Of a stretch of DNA of 64,000 nucleotides, positions 48,983 through 59,231 are shown piece by piece. The stretch covers positions 1 through 64,000 of the forward strand of contig NZ_RXOM01000017.1 of the NCBI RefSeq assembly GCF_008692195.1. Direction: 5' to 3'. The notes below the pieces were generated by a model that did no database searches, had not been told where the DNA came from, and was given only the letters and a program-made list of their open reading frames with translations. Position 1 is the first letter of the stretch; each line of letters begins with the position of its first letter. The translations under genes and the position numbers were made by a program. This DNA comes from Salegentibacter sp. R32. Lineage in GTDB: Bacteria; Bacteroidota; Bacteroidia; Flavobacteriales; Flavobacteriaceae.

Positions 48983-51409
48983 CTATCGTAAACTAGCTCC
49001 TAATTTTTTTTCAAACTGTTGCTGTAGTCTAGACATAATCTTATCTACTTGTTTATCGGTTAAGGTTTTGTTTTCATCTAAAAATGTAAAGCTCACTGCG
49101 TAACTTTTCTTGCCTTCAGGAAGGTTCTTACCTTGATAGACATCAAATAATTCAACCTCTTTTAAAACTTTTCTTTCAGCTTTAGTCGCAATATCATAAA
49201 TATCACTAAAACTTACTTTTTCATCTAAAAGCAAGGCAAAGTCTCTTCTTACAGATGGATATTTAGGGATATCCCTAAATTCAGTTTTATGGTGTTGAAC
49301 AAATTCAATAATCAAATCCCAATTAAAATCGGCATAGATCACTTCTTGCTCGATATCAAATTTCTTTAATATTGCTTTTTTGACTACTCCAAAATCTATA
49401 ATTTTCTTTTTTCGGGTAGAAATGCTTAAACCTTCTGAAAATACATCACTCGTGGTTGGGACATATTTTAACTGATTTAACCCCAATTTTTGCAAAATTG
49501 AAGAGATGGTTCCTTTAGAAAAAAAGAAATCACTTTTCTTGGGAAGTGAATTCCAACGTTCGGTATTTCTATTGCCGCTGATTAACAAGGACAAGTGTTT
49601 TTGCTCTTCTCTTCCTGAAGAAAAATGATGATAAGTTTTTCCAAATTCAAAAAACTTCAGGTTATTGTTTTTTCGATTAATATTGTAAGCTATAGCTTCT
49701 AAACCGCTAAATAATAAAGACTGTCGCATCACTGCTAAATCCTGACTTAGCGGGTTGAGCATTTCTACATTATGAGTCTCTTGGATACCGTCACTTAATT
49801 CAGTATAATCTTTAGTCGTTAATGAGTTTGCCATGGTTTCATAAAAACCTTGCCCTACTAACTGGTCGGCAATAATATTTTGTAAACGATAATCTTCAAA
49901 CCTGCTTGAATTAGAAATAGAGGCGTTTAGTTTTTCATTGAATTCAACATTGTTATAACCATATACACGAAGAATTTCTTCAATCACATCTACTTCACGC
50001 TGAACATCTACACGGTAAGCAGGAATGGTAAGTCCCATACCACTTTCAGTTACATTGTTCACACGAATTTCTAAGGAAGCCAAAATAGATTTAATAATTT
50101 CCGGTTGTATTTCCTGACCAATTAAATTATTGATTCTATCAAAAGTTAAGAATACCTGAAAGTCTTCTATTTTCTTAGGATAAACATCATCAATATCACT
50201 GGTGACAATTCCACCGGCCGTTTGTTGGATTAATAAAGCTGCTCTTCTTAATGCGTATTTAGTGATGTTTGGGTCGATGCCTCTTTCAAATCTAAAGGAG
50301 GCATCGGTATTTAGACCGTGACGTTTTGCGGTTTTACGAACACTTACTGGATTAAAATAGGCACTTTCTAAGAAAACAGTATTGGTTTTTTCGGTTACTC
50401 CAGAATGCAATCCTCCAAAAACACCGGCGATACAAAGGGGTTTTTCAGCATCACAAATCATTAAATCTTCTTCATGAAGCTCTCGTTCAACCTCATCTAA
50501 GGTGGTGAATTTTGTTCCTGCCGGAAGCGTTTTTACTTTAATTTTATTATCGGTAATGTAATCGGCATCAAAAGCATGTAAAGGTTGTCCTAATTCGTGT
50601 AAAACATAATTCGTTACATCGACCACATTATTTTTTGGTGTTATGCCAATGGCTTTTAATCTATTTTGAAGCCAGCTTGGAGAAGGAGTTACTTTTACTC
50701 CAGAAATGCTTACACCACAATAGCGTGGTGCCAAATCGTAGTTTTCTACTTCAATGGCTATTCTTCGGCTTCTGTTTTCTACATGAAAATTACTTACCGA
50801 TGGTGTATCTAAAGGGGTGTTTATTTCTTGCTGAAGTAAGCCTGCTTTTAAATCCCGTGCTACTCCATAATGACTCATCGCATCCGCACGGTTAGGTGTC
50901 AAACCAATTTCAAAAACCTGATCAGATTCTATTCCAAAAACTTCTTTAAGAGATGTTCCCGGTTTTAAATCTTCTGCTAGCACCATAATTCCGTCATGGC
51001 TTTTACCAAGACCTAATTCATCTTCGGCGCAAATCATCCCATTACTTACTTCACCACGAATCTTTCCTTTCTTAATTTTCCAAGGTTCCTGTTTATTATC
51101 ATAAAGTGTGGTTCCGACAGTAGCTACTGGTACTTTTTGTCCGGCAGCCACATTGGGAGCTCCACAAACAATTTGCACTGGATCGCCATCACCTAAATCG
51201 ACTGTGGTTATATTTAACCGATCTGCATTTGGGTGTTTTTCACAGGTGAGAACGTGACCAACCACAATTCCTTCTAAACCACCTTTAACCGATTCAAAAG
51301 TGTCTATTCCTTCAACTTCTAACCCAAGATCTGTGAGAAGTTCCCCAGTTTTATCTGCATCCCAATCGGTTTTAATAAACTGTTTTAACCAGTTATAAGA
51401 AATCTTCAT
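48983..51409 (-). CDS. pheT: Phenylalanine-tRNA ligase beta subunit
   Basis: 808 residues, full length. N-terminal EMAP/tRNA-binding domain (ISYNWLKQFIKTDWDAD; HPNADRLNITTVDLGDGDPV), B3/B4 editing domain (RYCGVSISGVKV; NNVVDVTNYVLHELGQPLHA), B5 domain, catalytic-like core (GFYETMANSLTTKDYTELSD) and C-terminal anticodon-binding FDX domain (YPSVRRDFALLLDEKVSFSD). With PheS it charges tRNA-Phe. pheS is not adjacent, which is common in Bacteroidota. A -7 box lies 54 nt upstream. Confidence 0.98.
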   Translation of the reverse strand: MKISYNWLKQFIKTDWDADKTGELLTDLGLEVEGIDTFESVKGGLEGIVVGHVLTCEKHPNADRLNITTVDLGDGDPVQIVCGAPNVAAGQKVPVATVGTTLYDNKQEPWKIKKGKIRGEVSNGMICAEDELGLGKSHDGIMVLAEDLKPGTSLKEVFGIESDQVFEIGLTPNRADAMSHYGVARDLKAGLLQQEINTPLDTPSVSNFHVENRSRRIAIEVENYDLAPRYCGVSISGVKVTPSPSWLQNRLKAIGITPKNNVVDVTNYVLHELGQPLHAFDADYITDNKIKVKTLPAGTKFTTLDEVERELHEEDLMICDAEKPLCIAGVFGGLHSGVTEKTNTVFLESAYFNPVSVRKTAKRHGLNTDASFRFERGIDPNITKYALRRAALLIQQTAGGIVTSDIDDVYPKKIEDFQVFLTFDRINNLIGQEIQPEIIKSILASLEIRVNNVTESGMGLTIPAYRVDVQREVDVIEEILRVYGYNNVEFNEKLNASISNSSRFEDYRLQNIIADQLVGQGFYETMANSLTTKDYTELSDGIQETHNVEMLNPLSQDLAVMRQSLLFSGLEAIAYNINRKNNNLKFFEFGKTYHHFSSGREEQKHLSLLISGNRNTERWNSLPKKSDFFFSKGTISSILQKLGLNQLKYVPTTSDVFSEGLSISTRKKKIIDFGVVKKAILKKFDIEQEVIYADFNWDLIIEFVQHHKTEFRDIPKYPSVRRDFALLLDEKVSFSDIYDIATKAERKVLKEVELFDVYQGKNLPEGKKSYAVSFTFLDENKTLTDKQVDKIMSRLQQQFEKKLGASLR

Positions 51410-51462
51410 TAAAATTTATTTTTTTCAGTAGAAAACTAATCAGTTTTTTCTTTACGAAGGTG

Positions 51463-51470
51463 CAAAGATA
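51463..51470 (-). promoter_or_regulatory. -7 box TATCTTTG for pheT
   Basis: On the minus strand TATCTTTG, 54 nt before the pheT ATG. TTTTG occurs 13 bp further upstream, shorter than the normal -33 spacing. Confidence 0.5.
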
Positions 51471-51553
51471 CTATTAATTTTGGCAAAATCGAAGATTCTT
51501 AAACTAGTAACTTATAAAGATTTATCATAAATTTCGGGTATACTGGAAACACT

Positions 51554-51994
51554 ATGAAAAAACTATTCTTACTAATATTTAGTTGCTGTTACTTTTTAAG
51601 CAGTTGTGAAAATTCTTCAGGAGATTTCGATTGGCTCGTGGGAAACTGGATAAGAACAAATGGAAAACCAACAGAACAAACATATGAGCAATGGCAAAAA
51701 AGATCTGCTGAAAAGTATGAAGGCTTAGGCTTCACTTTAGTTAAAAAAGATACTGTTTTTAAAGAAAATTTAAGTCTGCTGAAAGAAGAAGGGAAATGGA
51801 ATTTAGTTGTGGAAGGCGTTCACGAAGATGTAGTAAAATTTCTGCTCATAAATCAAACCTCAAAAAGTTTTACGGTAGAAAATCGTTCCAATGACTTTCC
51901 TAAAATTATTTCATATGAATTAGATGATGAAATATTGAAAGCAACGATTGCTGATGATGAAAATTCAATCGATTTTCTGTTTAAGAAACAGTAG
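51554..51994 (+). CDS. DUF6265-like lipoprotein
   Basis: 146 residues. Lipobox in LLIFSCCYFLSSCENSS. The mature part starts FDWLVGNWIRTNGKPTEQTY and continues YEGLGFTLVKKDTVFKENLS, SFTVENRSNDFPKIISYELD, the DUF6265 pattern (WLxGxW...E.W....GxG). The fold is probably lipocalin-like and the function unknown. Short gap (3 nt) to the convergent AEC-family gene; shares the space upstream with pheT as a divergent gene. Confidence 0.8.
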   Translation: MKKLFLLIFSCCYFLSSCENSSGDFDWLVGNWIRTNGKPTEQTYEQWQKRSAEKYEGLGFTLVKKDTVFKENLSLLKEEGKWNLVVEGVHEDVVKFLLINQTSKSFTVENRSNDFPKIISYELDDEILKATIADDENSIDFLFKKQ

Positions 51995-51997
51995 CAA

Positions 51998-52900
51998 CTA
52001 TAAAAACTGAATCACCTCAGACCAAATAAAAGTAGAAAAGAAACCTACAATTATCCCAACACTTAAAATTAAGTTCGCCAATTTTGGATTCAAGCCATAT
52101 TGCGTGGCGATAATGGCAGGCGTAACCATAGGCGACATTGAAGCTTCAAAAACCGCCACTTTTCCGGTAAGTGAATTAATATTTAGAAAATATAAAACGC
52201 AAAAAATAATGAGTGGTGCCAAGACTAATTTATACATTAAAGATAAGCTTAAGAGTTTTGCGTCATTTTTCCATTCTTTCAATTGAAGTTGTAAGCCCAC
52301 TGAAAATAAAGCCATCGGTACTAAAGTTGCGCTCAATGCTTCTAATAAAGAATCTATTAGACTCAAATCTAAAAACTGCGGAAGTAAAAATGCCGCAATA
52401 AAAGCTAGAAAAGGAGGGAAGTTAAAAACTTTTTTGACAATAGAAGAAATTTGAAATTTTCCTTTTGAATTTGCTTTAACGGCTGTAATCACGCCTAAGG
52501 TAGAAACAATTAGAAAACAACTTTGGTCACAGAGAATAGCAATTTCTAATCCATCTTTTCCGTAATAAGCTTCCGTAAGCGGAAAACCTAAAAATGAAGT
52601 GTTCCCGAAACCACTTAATAAAATAAGTACTGCTTTTGTTGCTGAATTAAGCTGAATAAATCGCGAAATGATTTCAACGAAAATAAAACTAAATCCAAAA
52701 ACTATAAGCGGCATAACAAACGGAATCACCAATTCTGTACTCCATTCAATCTGTGGAATGTATTTTAAAGCTATCGCCGGCAAGGCTATATAAATTACCC
52801 AAAAGTTGACCGCTACATAACTATTTTTGGGTAATTTTTTAAATTTTTTGGCGGCAACTCCGGCAAGAATTGCGATGGCAATGAGTATAAAATTATTCAT
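51998..52900 (-). CDS. AEC-family auxin-efflux-type permease
   Basis: 300 residues with ten predicted TM helices. N-terminal NFILIAIAILAGVAAKKFKK and the family motif FGNTSFLGFPLTEAYYGKDG, followed by FEASMSPMVTPAIIATQYGL near the C-terminus, as in PF03547 (membrane transport proteins). It exports organic anions in characterised members (malonate, malate or auxin); the substrate here is unknown. The ATG overlaps the recG stop by one base, so it is read with recG, a frequent Bacteroidota arrangement with no evident functional link. Confidence 0.88.
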   Translation of the reverse strand: MNNFILIAIAILAGVAAKKFKKLPKNSYVAVNFWVIYIALPAIALKYIPQIEWSTELVIPFVMPLIVFGFSFIFVEIISRFIQLNSATKAVLILLSGFGNTSFLGFPLTEAYYGKDGLEIAILCDQSCFLIVSTLGVITAVKANSKGKFQISSIVKKVFNFPPFLAFIAAFLLPQFLDLSLIDSLLEALSATLVPMALFSVGLQLQLKEWKNDAKLLSLSLMYKLVLAPLIIFCVLYFLNINSLTGKVAVFEASMSPMVTPAIIATQYGLNPKLANLILSVGIIVGFFSTFIWSEVIQFL

Positions 52901-55005
52901 CAGCTAATATAGTTCCAAAGCGTTTTATCTTTAGCAATTTGCTGATAAGTAAAATTAACAATCCTATTTTCTTCCTTTTGTAGCTTCGGATCATTTTTTA
53001 GCACTTGCATCGCATAAAAACGAGCGGTTTTTAGAATATCATTATCTTTTACAATATCGGCTATTTTTAAATTTAGTACGCCACTTTGCTGCGTTCCCAT
53101 TAAATCACCGGGACCGCGAAGTTTCAAATCTACCTCCGCAATTTGAAAACCATCGTTGGTTTGCGTCATTGTTTCCAAGCGGGTTTTGCTGTCGTTAGAA
53201 AGCTTATGTCCGGTCATTAAAATACAAAAACTCTGTTCGGCGCCCCGACCTACACGACCACGCAACTGATGCAATTGCGAAAGCCCAAAACGTTCGGCAC
53301 TTTCAATAATCATCACACTGGCGTTGGGAACATTTACACCCACTTCAATCACCGTGGTGGCAACCATAATTTGTGTTTCGCCATTAGCAAATCGGTTCAT
53401 TTCGTAATCTTTATCGGCTGGTTTCATCTGACCGTGAACAATAGAAATTTGAAATTCAGGTTGCGGAAAATCCCTAGCAATACTTTCGTAACCATCCATC
53501 AAATCTTTATAATCCATCGTTTCTGATTCTTGAATCAATGGATAAACCACATAAACTTGTCGACCTTTTTTTATTTCATCTCGAATAAAAGCGAAGACCT
53601 TTAACCTGTTGTTGTCGTATCGATGTACCGTTTTTACCGGTTTACGTCCGGGTGGCAATTCATCAATCACCGAAATATCCAAATCACCATATAAACTCAT
53701 CGCTAAAGTTCTGGGGATAGGCGTTGCCGTCATTATCAAAATATGTGGAGGGATGGTATTTTTTTTCCACAGTTTAGCACGTTGAGCCACACCAAATCGG
53801 TGTTGTTCATCAATAATGGCCAAGCCTAAATTTTTAAACTGAACTTTATCTTCCAGCAACGCATGCGTTCCGATAAGAATATCCAATTCACCATTTTCCA
53901 AGCGCTCGTGAATAATTTTTCTTTCTGAAGTTTTACTGGAACCGGTCAGCAATGCTAATTGTAAATCGGTTTTTTCGCAAAGCTCACTAAGTCCGTTAAA
54001 ATGTTGTGTAGCCAGAATTTCTGTGGGAGCCATTAAACATGCCTGAAAATCGTTGTCCTTAGCCAATAAAGCAGTCATTAAAGCCACAATCGTTTTTCCT
54101 GAGCCAACATCACCTTGTAATAAACGGTTCATTTGCGCGCCAGAACCCATATCGTTCCTAATCTCTTTAATGACTCGTTTTTGAGCATTGGTTAAGTCAA
54201 ACGGAAGATGGTTTTTGTAAAAATCGTTAAAATAAGTACCTACTTGGTCAAAAACAAAACCTTTAATTTTTTGCTTCCGCAGCATATTTTTCATCAACAA
54301 TTGAAGCTGAATGTAAAACAGTTCTTCAAATTTTAATCGAAATTGAGCTTTTGCTAGTTTATCAGGCGATTGCGGGAAGTGAATATTGAAAAGAGCTTCC
54401 GATTTTGAAATGAGTTTTAATTCGTTCCGAAGGTAATCGGGTAAAGTTTCCAGAAAACCTTTTTTGTTTTCCAGAAAAAGTTGCTGAATCATTTTGGTCA
54501 CTAACCGATTGGTAATTCCACGTTTACTTAAGGTTTCCGTAGAACTATACATCGGTTGCATCGCTACACGCATTTGCTTTTCGTGTTCTTTCAGCAATTC
54601 CATTTCAGGATGGGGCATCGAAAAAACACCGTTGTAATAATTCACTTTTCCGAAGATAACGTAAGGCTCATTTAGTTTTAAACTTTCTTTAATCCATTTA
54701 TGACCCCGAAACCAAACCAGTTCCATTTTTCCGGTATCATCTACAAAATCGGCCACCAAGCGTTTTCCCCGTTTCTGGGCAACGGATTTTAAATGAACAA
54801 TTTTACCCACCACTTGAATTTCGGCGGAATTACGCTGAACTTCATTGATTTTGTAATAACGCGTTTTATCAATATACCGATAAGGAAAAAAGTTAAGCAG
54901 GTCTTGGTAAGTATGAATTCCCAATTCTTTCCGAAGCAAATCAGCACGGTTAGGGCCAACGCCTTTTAAATAATCAATTGGAGTGTGCAACGGATTGGAA
55001 TTCAT
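52900..55005 (-). CDS. recG: ATP-dependent DNA helicase RecG
   Basis: 701 residues, full length. N-terminal wedge/OB domain (YLKGVGPNRADLLRKELGIH; VVGKIVHLKSVAQKRGKRLV), Walker A GDVGSGKTIVALM, Walker B DEQH, TATPIPRTLAMSLYGDLDIS, QLHQLRGRVGRGAEQSFCIL, and the TRG motif around RLETMTQTNDGFQIAEVDLK, LRGPGDLMGTQQSG. It reverses stalled forks and processes recombination intermediates. First gene of a two-gene unit with the AEC permease. Confidence 0.98.
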   Translation of the reverse strand: MNSNPLHTPIDYLKGVGPNRADLLRKELGIHTYQDLLNFFPYRYIDKTRYYKINEVQRNSAEIQVVGKIVHLKSVAQKRGKRLVADFVDDTGKMELVWFRGHKWIKESLKLNEPYVIFGKVNYYNGVFSMPHPEMELLKEHEKQMRVAMQPMYSSTETLSKRGITNRLVTKMIQQLFLENKKGFLETLPDYLRNELKLISKSEALFNIHFPQSPDKLAKAQFRLKFEELFYIQLQLLMKNMLRKQKIKGFVFDQVGTYFNDFYKNHLPFDLTNAQKRVIKEIRNDMGSGAQMNRLLQGDVGSGKTIVALMTALLAKDNDFQACLMAPTEILATQHFNGLSELCEKTDLQLALLTGSSKTSERKIIHERLENGELDILIGTHALLEDKVQFKNLGLAIIDEQHRFGVAQRAKLWKKNTIPPHILIMTATPIPRTLAMSLYGDLDISVIDELPPGRKPVKTVHRYDNNRLKVFAFIRDEIKKGRQVYVVYPLIQESETMDYKDLMDGYESIARDFPQPEFQISIVHGQMKPADKDYEMNRFANGETQIMVATTVIEVGVNVPNASVMIIESAERFGLSQLHQLRGRVGRGAEQSFCILMTGHKLSNDSKTRLETMTQTNDGFQIAEVDLKLRGPGDLMGTQQSGVLNLKIADIVKDNDILKTARFYAMQVLKNDPKLQKEENRIVNFTYQQIAKDKTLWNYIS

Positions 55006-55049
55006 AAAAACGAAGATAGGATTTTTTGTAAATTCCTATCTTCTAAATT

Positions 55050-55481
55050 TTAATGAATCCATCCTTTTTTATGTACGTATCTTGAAAACCAAACTTCAAA
55101 AACTGCAATGATGGTTACTAAAATTGGCATAACGTAAGTGCCAGGTCCAAAAACTTCAACAGCACTGGTTAAAAATAAATTATGAAACATCTGAATAAGA
55201 ATAGCAATAAGGGAAATCACAAATAAACTAATAGCTATTTTTTTCTTTGCAAGAAGTAAAATGTTAGCGAGTAAAGCCCCGATAGTTGCAATACCAAATA
55301 CAATATGTGTCCACAACGGATATTCGCCATACAGCGTACGTTCATTTTCAGGTAATGCTTCTAGAGCTTCCCCTCTCATTATAAATGAATGAAAGACAAA
55401 AGAACCAATTCCCATTAAATTCCACAGTAAAAGAATAACTGCAATTACCCAAAACCAAGTCGGTATTTTAGAAGTTGTCAT
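55050..55481 (-). CDS. Four-TM membrane protein, unknown function
   Basis: 143 residues with four TM spans (about 8-28, 55-73, 82-100, 113-133). Starts MTTSKIPTWFWVIAVILLLW; middle LPENERTLYGEYPLWTHIVFG. It is often labelled sugar transporter in databases, but no transporter motif is visible, so I leave it unnamed. It lies 44 nt beyond recG's upstream side on the same strand; probably separate. Confidence 0.7.
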   Translation of the reverse strand: MTTSKIPTWFWVIAVILLLWNLMGIGSFVFHSFIMRGEALEALPENERTLYGEYPLWTHIVFGIATIGALLANILLLAKKKIAISLFVISLIAILIQMFHNLFLTSAVEVFGPGTYVMPILVTIIAVFEVWFSRYVHKKGWIH

Positions 55482-55604
55482 AATAGATTTGTTTGGTTAG
55501 TTTTTTAAAAATAGAAAATTAAATACTATCATTTATAAAAATATATAGAATGCAGAAAGAAAATGCGGAAGTTTCGTATTTTCGAAATAAGAATTGAAAA
55601 ACTT

Positions 55605-57689
55605 ATGCAAAAAATACTTTGGCTGCTTTTTTTAGCGAGTCCATTTTTTATACAAGCCCAGCAAACCGAAAAATTAGATGTTCAGAGAATTTCGGGAACC
55701 ATACATTTATTGCCGGAAACCGAAAGCGTAGAAGGAAAACTTCAAGTAATATTTAAAGTTTTACAAGCTACCGATTCCATTTATTTAGATGCGGTGAAAA
55801 TGAATGCTGAATTAACTAAAAAATCGAAATTTAAGCCTGAACTTATTTCCGCAGAAAATAGAATTTATTTTGTTGAAAATTTTGAAGCTGGAAAAACTTA
55901 CCAAGTTGAATTTTCTTATGAAGCCACACCTAAACAGACTTTGTATTTTGTAGGTTGGGATAACGACGGAAGCAATCAAATTTGGACGCAAGGCCAAGGA
56001 AAATACACTTCGCATTGGTTGCCCAGTTTAGATGATATGAACGATAAAATTGAATTTGACCTTTCTTATCAAGTTCCACAAGAATATCAAGTAATTGCCA
56101 ATGGAAAATTAACTTCCACTGAAAAAAAGGAAAAAGAACAACTTTGGAAGTTTGATATGAACCACCCGATGAGCAGTTATCTCGTTGCTGTGGCTGTAGG
56201 AAATTATGAAGCCAAAGAAATTACTTCAGCAAGCGGGACTCCCATAAAACTCTATTACGAACCAAAAGATGAAGATAAAGAAGAATGGACGTACAAGCAT
56301 TCGCAAAAGATATTCGATTTTTTTGAAAAGGAAATAGGCGTTGCTTTTCCTTGGCAAAACTATAAACAAATTCCGGTGCGCGATTTTCTGTACGCCGGAA
56401 TGGAAAATACCACGGCAACGATTTTTTCAGATATGTTTATGGTGGATCAAATTGGGTTTGTGGATAGAAATTATGTTAATGTAAATGCGCACGAATTGGC
56501 CCATCAATGGTTTGGTGATTTGGTGACCGAAAAGTCGGGAACGCATCACTGGCTACAAGAAGGCTTTGCGACTTATTATGCGTTATTGGCAGAACGAGAA
56601 ATTTTCGGTGACGATTATTTCTATTTTAAACTTTATCAAAATGCAGAAAAATTAAAAGAATTAAGTGACTCGGGAAAAGGAGAAGCTTTAAAAAATGCCA
56701 AGGCTAGTTCGCTTACCTTTTACCAAAAAGGAGCTTGGGCATTAAATATTTTACGCGAGAAAGTAGGCGAGGAATCTTTTAAAAAAGGAATAAAAACCTA
56801 TTTGAACAAATACGCTTACCAAAATGTAGAAACCGAAAATTTTTTAACTGAAATGGAAAAAGCCAGCGGGATGGAACTTACCCAATTTGAAACTGATTGG
56901 TTAGAACAATCTGCCTTTAAAGCAAGTCAGGCGTTGGAAAGTTTAAAGAAATCTACTTTTATTAATGAATATTTATCGCTCATTGCTTTGCGGCAAGTTT
57001 CTCTAGACGATAAATACGAGCAGTTAAATAAAGCATTAGACTTTCCCGTAAATGAATATTTGGGACAGGAAGCCGTGGCGCAATTGGCGAAAGAAAACAC
57101 CGGAGAAGTGCTTCAACTTTACAAAAAAGCTTTTGCGACAAATAATGTTTTTGTCCGTCAAGCTATTTCAACTTATCTGCAAGAAATCCCGCAGCGTTTA
57201 AAAAAAGATTATGAAAGTTTACTTAACGACCAATCTTATTTAACCATCGAGCAAACTTTATTTAATTTATGGCAAAATTTTCCTGAAAGTCAATCTAACT
57301 ATTTAGAAGCTACAAAAAACTTGGAAGGTTTCAGTAATAAAAATATCAGATTAATGTGGTTGACTTTAAGTTTGGTGACGCCCAAATTTCAACCGGAGAA
57401 TAATAGTAAATTCTATCAAGAACTTTCTGGTTATACGAGTCCGAAATATGCTTATGAAATTCGGCAAAATGCCTTTGGATTTCTTTATCAAATCGAATCG
57501 TTTACCGAGCAAAACTATTTAGATTTAATGCAAGGTGCGGTACATCCCGTTTGGCGTTTTAGAAATTTTTGTCGGGAATTGTTAACCGAATTAGCTTCAA
57601 AACAACAACATCGCGCTATTTTATTCAACATAAAAGATAAAGCTTCAGAAAAGCAGCAAAAAGTGCTTACCAAAATCTTAGAAGAATGA
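55605..57689 (+). CDS. M1-family zinc aminopeptidase
   Basis: 694 residues from ATG 55605 (MQKILWLLFLASPFFIQAQ, a good signal peptide); the frame opens at 55563 with a non-signal-like 14-residue extension. Zinc motif HELAHQWFGDLVTEKSGTHH, with HExxH and the downstream WLQEGFATYYA giving the third ligand (Glu). The substrate motif GMENTTATIF is the M1 GAMEN variant (G-M-E-N). The C-terminal part has HEAT-like helices. It trims N-terminal residues from exported peptides, in the periplasm or outside. Its stop overlaps the patatin gene start (ATGA), so the two are coupled. Confidence 0.92.
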   Translation: MQKILWLLFLASPFFIQAQQTEKLDVQRISGTIHLLPETESVEGKLQVIFKVLQATDSIYLDAVKMNAELTKKSKFKPELISAENRIYFVENFEAGKTYQVEFSYEATPKQTLYFVGWDNDGSNQIWTQGQGKYTSHWLPSLDDMNDKIEFDLSYQVPQEYQVIANGKLTSTEKKEKEQLWKFDMNHPMSSYLVAVAVGNYEAKEITSASGTPIKLYYEPKDEDKEEWTYKHSQKIFDFFEKEIGVAFPWQNYKQIPVRDFLYAGMENTTATIFSDMFMVDQIGFVDRNYVNVNAHELAHQWFGDLVTEKSGTHHWLQEGFATYYALLAEREIFGDDYFYFKLYQNAEKLKELSDSGKGEALKNAKASSLTFYQKGAWALNILREKVGEESFKKGIKTYLNKYAYQNVETENFLTEMEKASGMELTQFETDWLEQSAFKASQALESLKKSTFINEYLSLIALRQVSLDDKYEQLNKALDFPVNEYLGQEAVAQLAKENTGEVLQLYKKAFATNNVFVRQAISTYLQEIPQRLKKDYESLLNDQSYLTIEQTLFNLWQNFPESQSNYLEATKNLEGFSNKNIRLMWLTLSLVTPKFQPENNSKFYQELSGYTSPKYAYEIRQNAFGFLYQIESFTEQNYLDLMQGAVHPVWRFRNFCRELLTELASKQQHRAILFNIKDKASEKQQKVLTKILEE

Positions 57690-58597
57690 AGGCATTGGTT
57701 ATTTCAGGAGGTGGAAGTAAAGGAGCGTATGCCGGTGGAGTGGCTTCTCATTTAATGAAAGTGCAACACCGTGATTACGATATTTTTGTAGGTTCTTCCA
57801 CCGGGAGTTTGCTGTTAACGCATTTGGCGATTGGTGAAATAGATAAACTGCACGAAGTTTATACCAACGTGAACCAAAAAAGTATTTTCAGTTTAAATCC
57901 CTTTAAGATTAAAAAGAAAGATAATCGGGAATATGTAAGCATTAATTACTTAAATACCGTACTTCAGTTTATTAAGAAAAAGCGAACTTTTGGAGAAAGT
58001 AAAAACCTTCGGAAACTAATTAGCCAAAAAATAACCCAAGAAGATTTTCTACGGGCCAAGAAAAGCGGAAAAGATATTGTGGTCACCGTTTCTAACCTCA
58101 CTAAAAATAAAATTGAATATAAATCGATTAAAGAGTTTAATTACGAAGAATTCTGCGATTGGATTTGGATTTCCTGCAATTACATTCCGTTTATGAGTTT
58201 GGTGAAAAAAGATGGCTACGAATACGCCGATGGCGGTTTTGGAAGTATGGTTCCCATTCGGGAAGCCATTCGGCGTGGAGCAACCGAGATAGATGCCATT
58301 ATTTTAGAATCTGAAAATATGGAATACAATAAAGTGCTCGGTAAAAACCCATTCTCGTTAATGATTAACCTGTTTGGTTTCGTGTTGGACCAAGTGGAAC
58401 GCAGCAATATTATTGAAGGAAAATTGGCGGCTACCAACAGAAATGTTATCCTCAATTTATATTACACGCCCAGTAAACTCACCGAAAATTCCTTGATTTT
58501 TGATAAAAAACTAATGAAAAGTTGGTGGGACCAAGGTTTTAAATATGCCAATGATAAAGCCCTCAATTTAAAAGAAAATGAATTGAAAGATAGATAG
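57686..58597 (+). CDS. Patatin-like phospholipase
   Basis: 303 residues. Ser-Asp dyad: oxyanion GGGSKGAYAGGV, nucleophile GSSTGS, catalytic Asp in YADGGFGSMVP. No signal peptide. The C-terminal region contains LMINLFGFVLDQVERSNIIE and YYTPSKLTENSLIFDKKLMK. It hydrolyses lipid acyl esters, substrate not known. Coupled to the upstream peptidase gene by a four-base overlap; no functional link is obvious. Confidence 0.9.
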   Translation: MKALVISGGGSKGAYAGGVASHLMKVQHRDYDIFVGSSTGSLLLTHLAIGEIDKLHEVYTNVNQKSIFSLNPFKIKKKDNREYVSINYLNTVLQFIKKKRTFGESKNLRKLISQKITQEDFLRAKKSGKDIVVTVSNLTKNKIEYKSIKEFNYEEFCDWIWISCNYIPFMSLVKKDGYEYADGGFGSMVPIREAIRRGATEIDAIILESENMEYNKVLGKNPFSLMINLFGFVLDQVERSNIIEGKLAATNRNVILNLYYTPSKLTENSLIFDKKLMKSWWDQGFKYANDKALNLKENELKDR

Positions 58598-58653
58598 GAC
58601 GTTTTCTCGGGCTCTGGTTGAGCTAGACTGACAGCTTAAAGAATGAGAAAGTT

Positions 58654-59199
58654 TTATTCTAGTATTTTCAATTTTTCTATAAGTCTTTGGGCGTGTTTTT
58701 TTGCTTTTTGTTTTACTTCGTTTTCCGAATATCCAGCAGCTAAGGAAGTTTCGTGAAAATAAATTGGATTAATATAGTTCATTTGAGCATAATAAGCTGT
58801 TTGTTCCAAGTTTTTGCAAAACTCATAAACTCTAAAATGGTGCTCTCCTAATGTTTTGTATTCTTTTTCTGGTGCTCCAACAGTAAAGCTTGGGATAAAA
58901 TTTTTATTCTTAAGTTTATCTCCTTTAGAACCATAAGCAAATTGATAAGTAAATATTTCGTCAAACCAATGTTTCAAAATTGCCGGCATATTGTACCAAT
59001 AAAAAGGATATTGAAATACAATATTTTTATGCCTTAAAAGTGCTTCTTGTTCAAACTTGATATCAATTTTAAAATCTGGGTATAATTCCTTAATGTGCCT
59101 AACTTCTATATCCAAATCACTTTTTCTAAGTTCTTTGATAATTGTTTTGTTTGCGAACGATTTTTTGAAATTTGGATGACCTAAAATAATAAGTGCCAT
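58654..59199 (-). CDS. NAD(P)H-dependent oxidoreductase, flavodoxin-like fold (NQO1/KefF type)
   Basis: 181 residues, as usual for this family. Residues 1-30 (ALIILGHPNFKKSFANKTII) begin the flavodoxin-2 fold; IVFQYPFYWYNMPAILKHWF is its FMN/quinone-site motif and FTYQFAYGSKGDKLKNKNFI follows. It reduces quinones or azo/nitro compounds with NAD(P)H. Divergent from an HxlR regulator at 59302 through overlapping promoters, the classic layout of a quinone- or electrophile-induced pair such as HypR/QorR with nitroreductase. Confidence 0.9.
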   Translation of the reverse strand: MALIILGHPNFKKSFANKTIIKELRKSDLDIEVRHIKELYPDFKIDIKFEQEALLRHKNIVFQYPFYWYNMPAILKHWFDEIFTYQFAYGSKGDKLKNKNFIPSFTVGAPEKEYKTLGEHHFRVYEFCKNLEQTAYYAQMNYINPIYFHETSLAAGYSENEVKQKAKKHAQRLIEKLKILE

Positions 59200-59231
59200 A
59201 ATACTTCGTTTTTATACTATAAAATTTATAG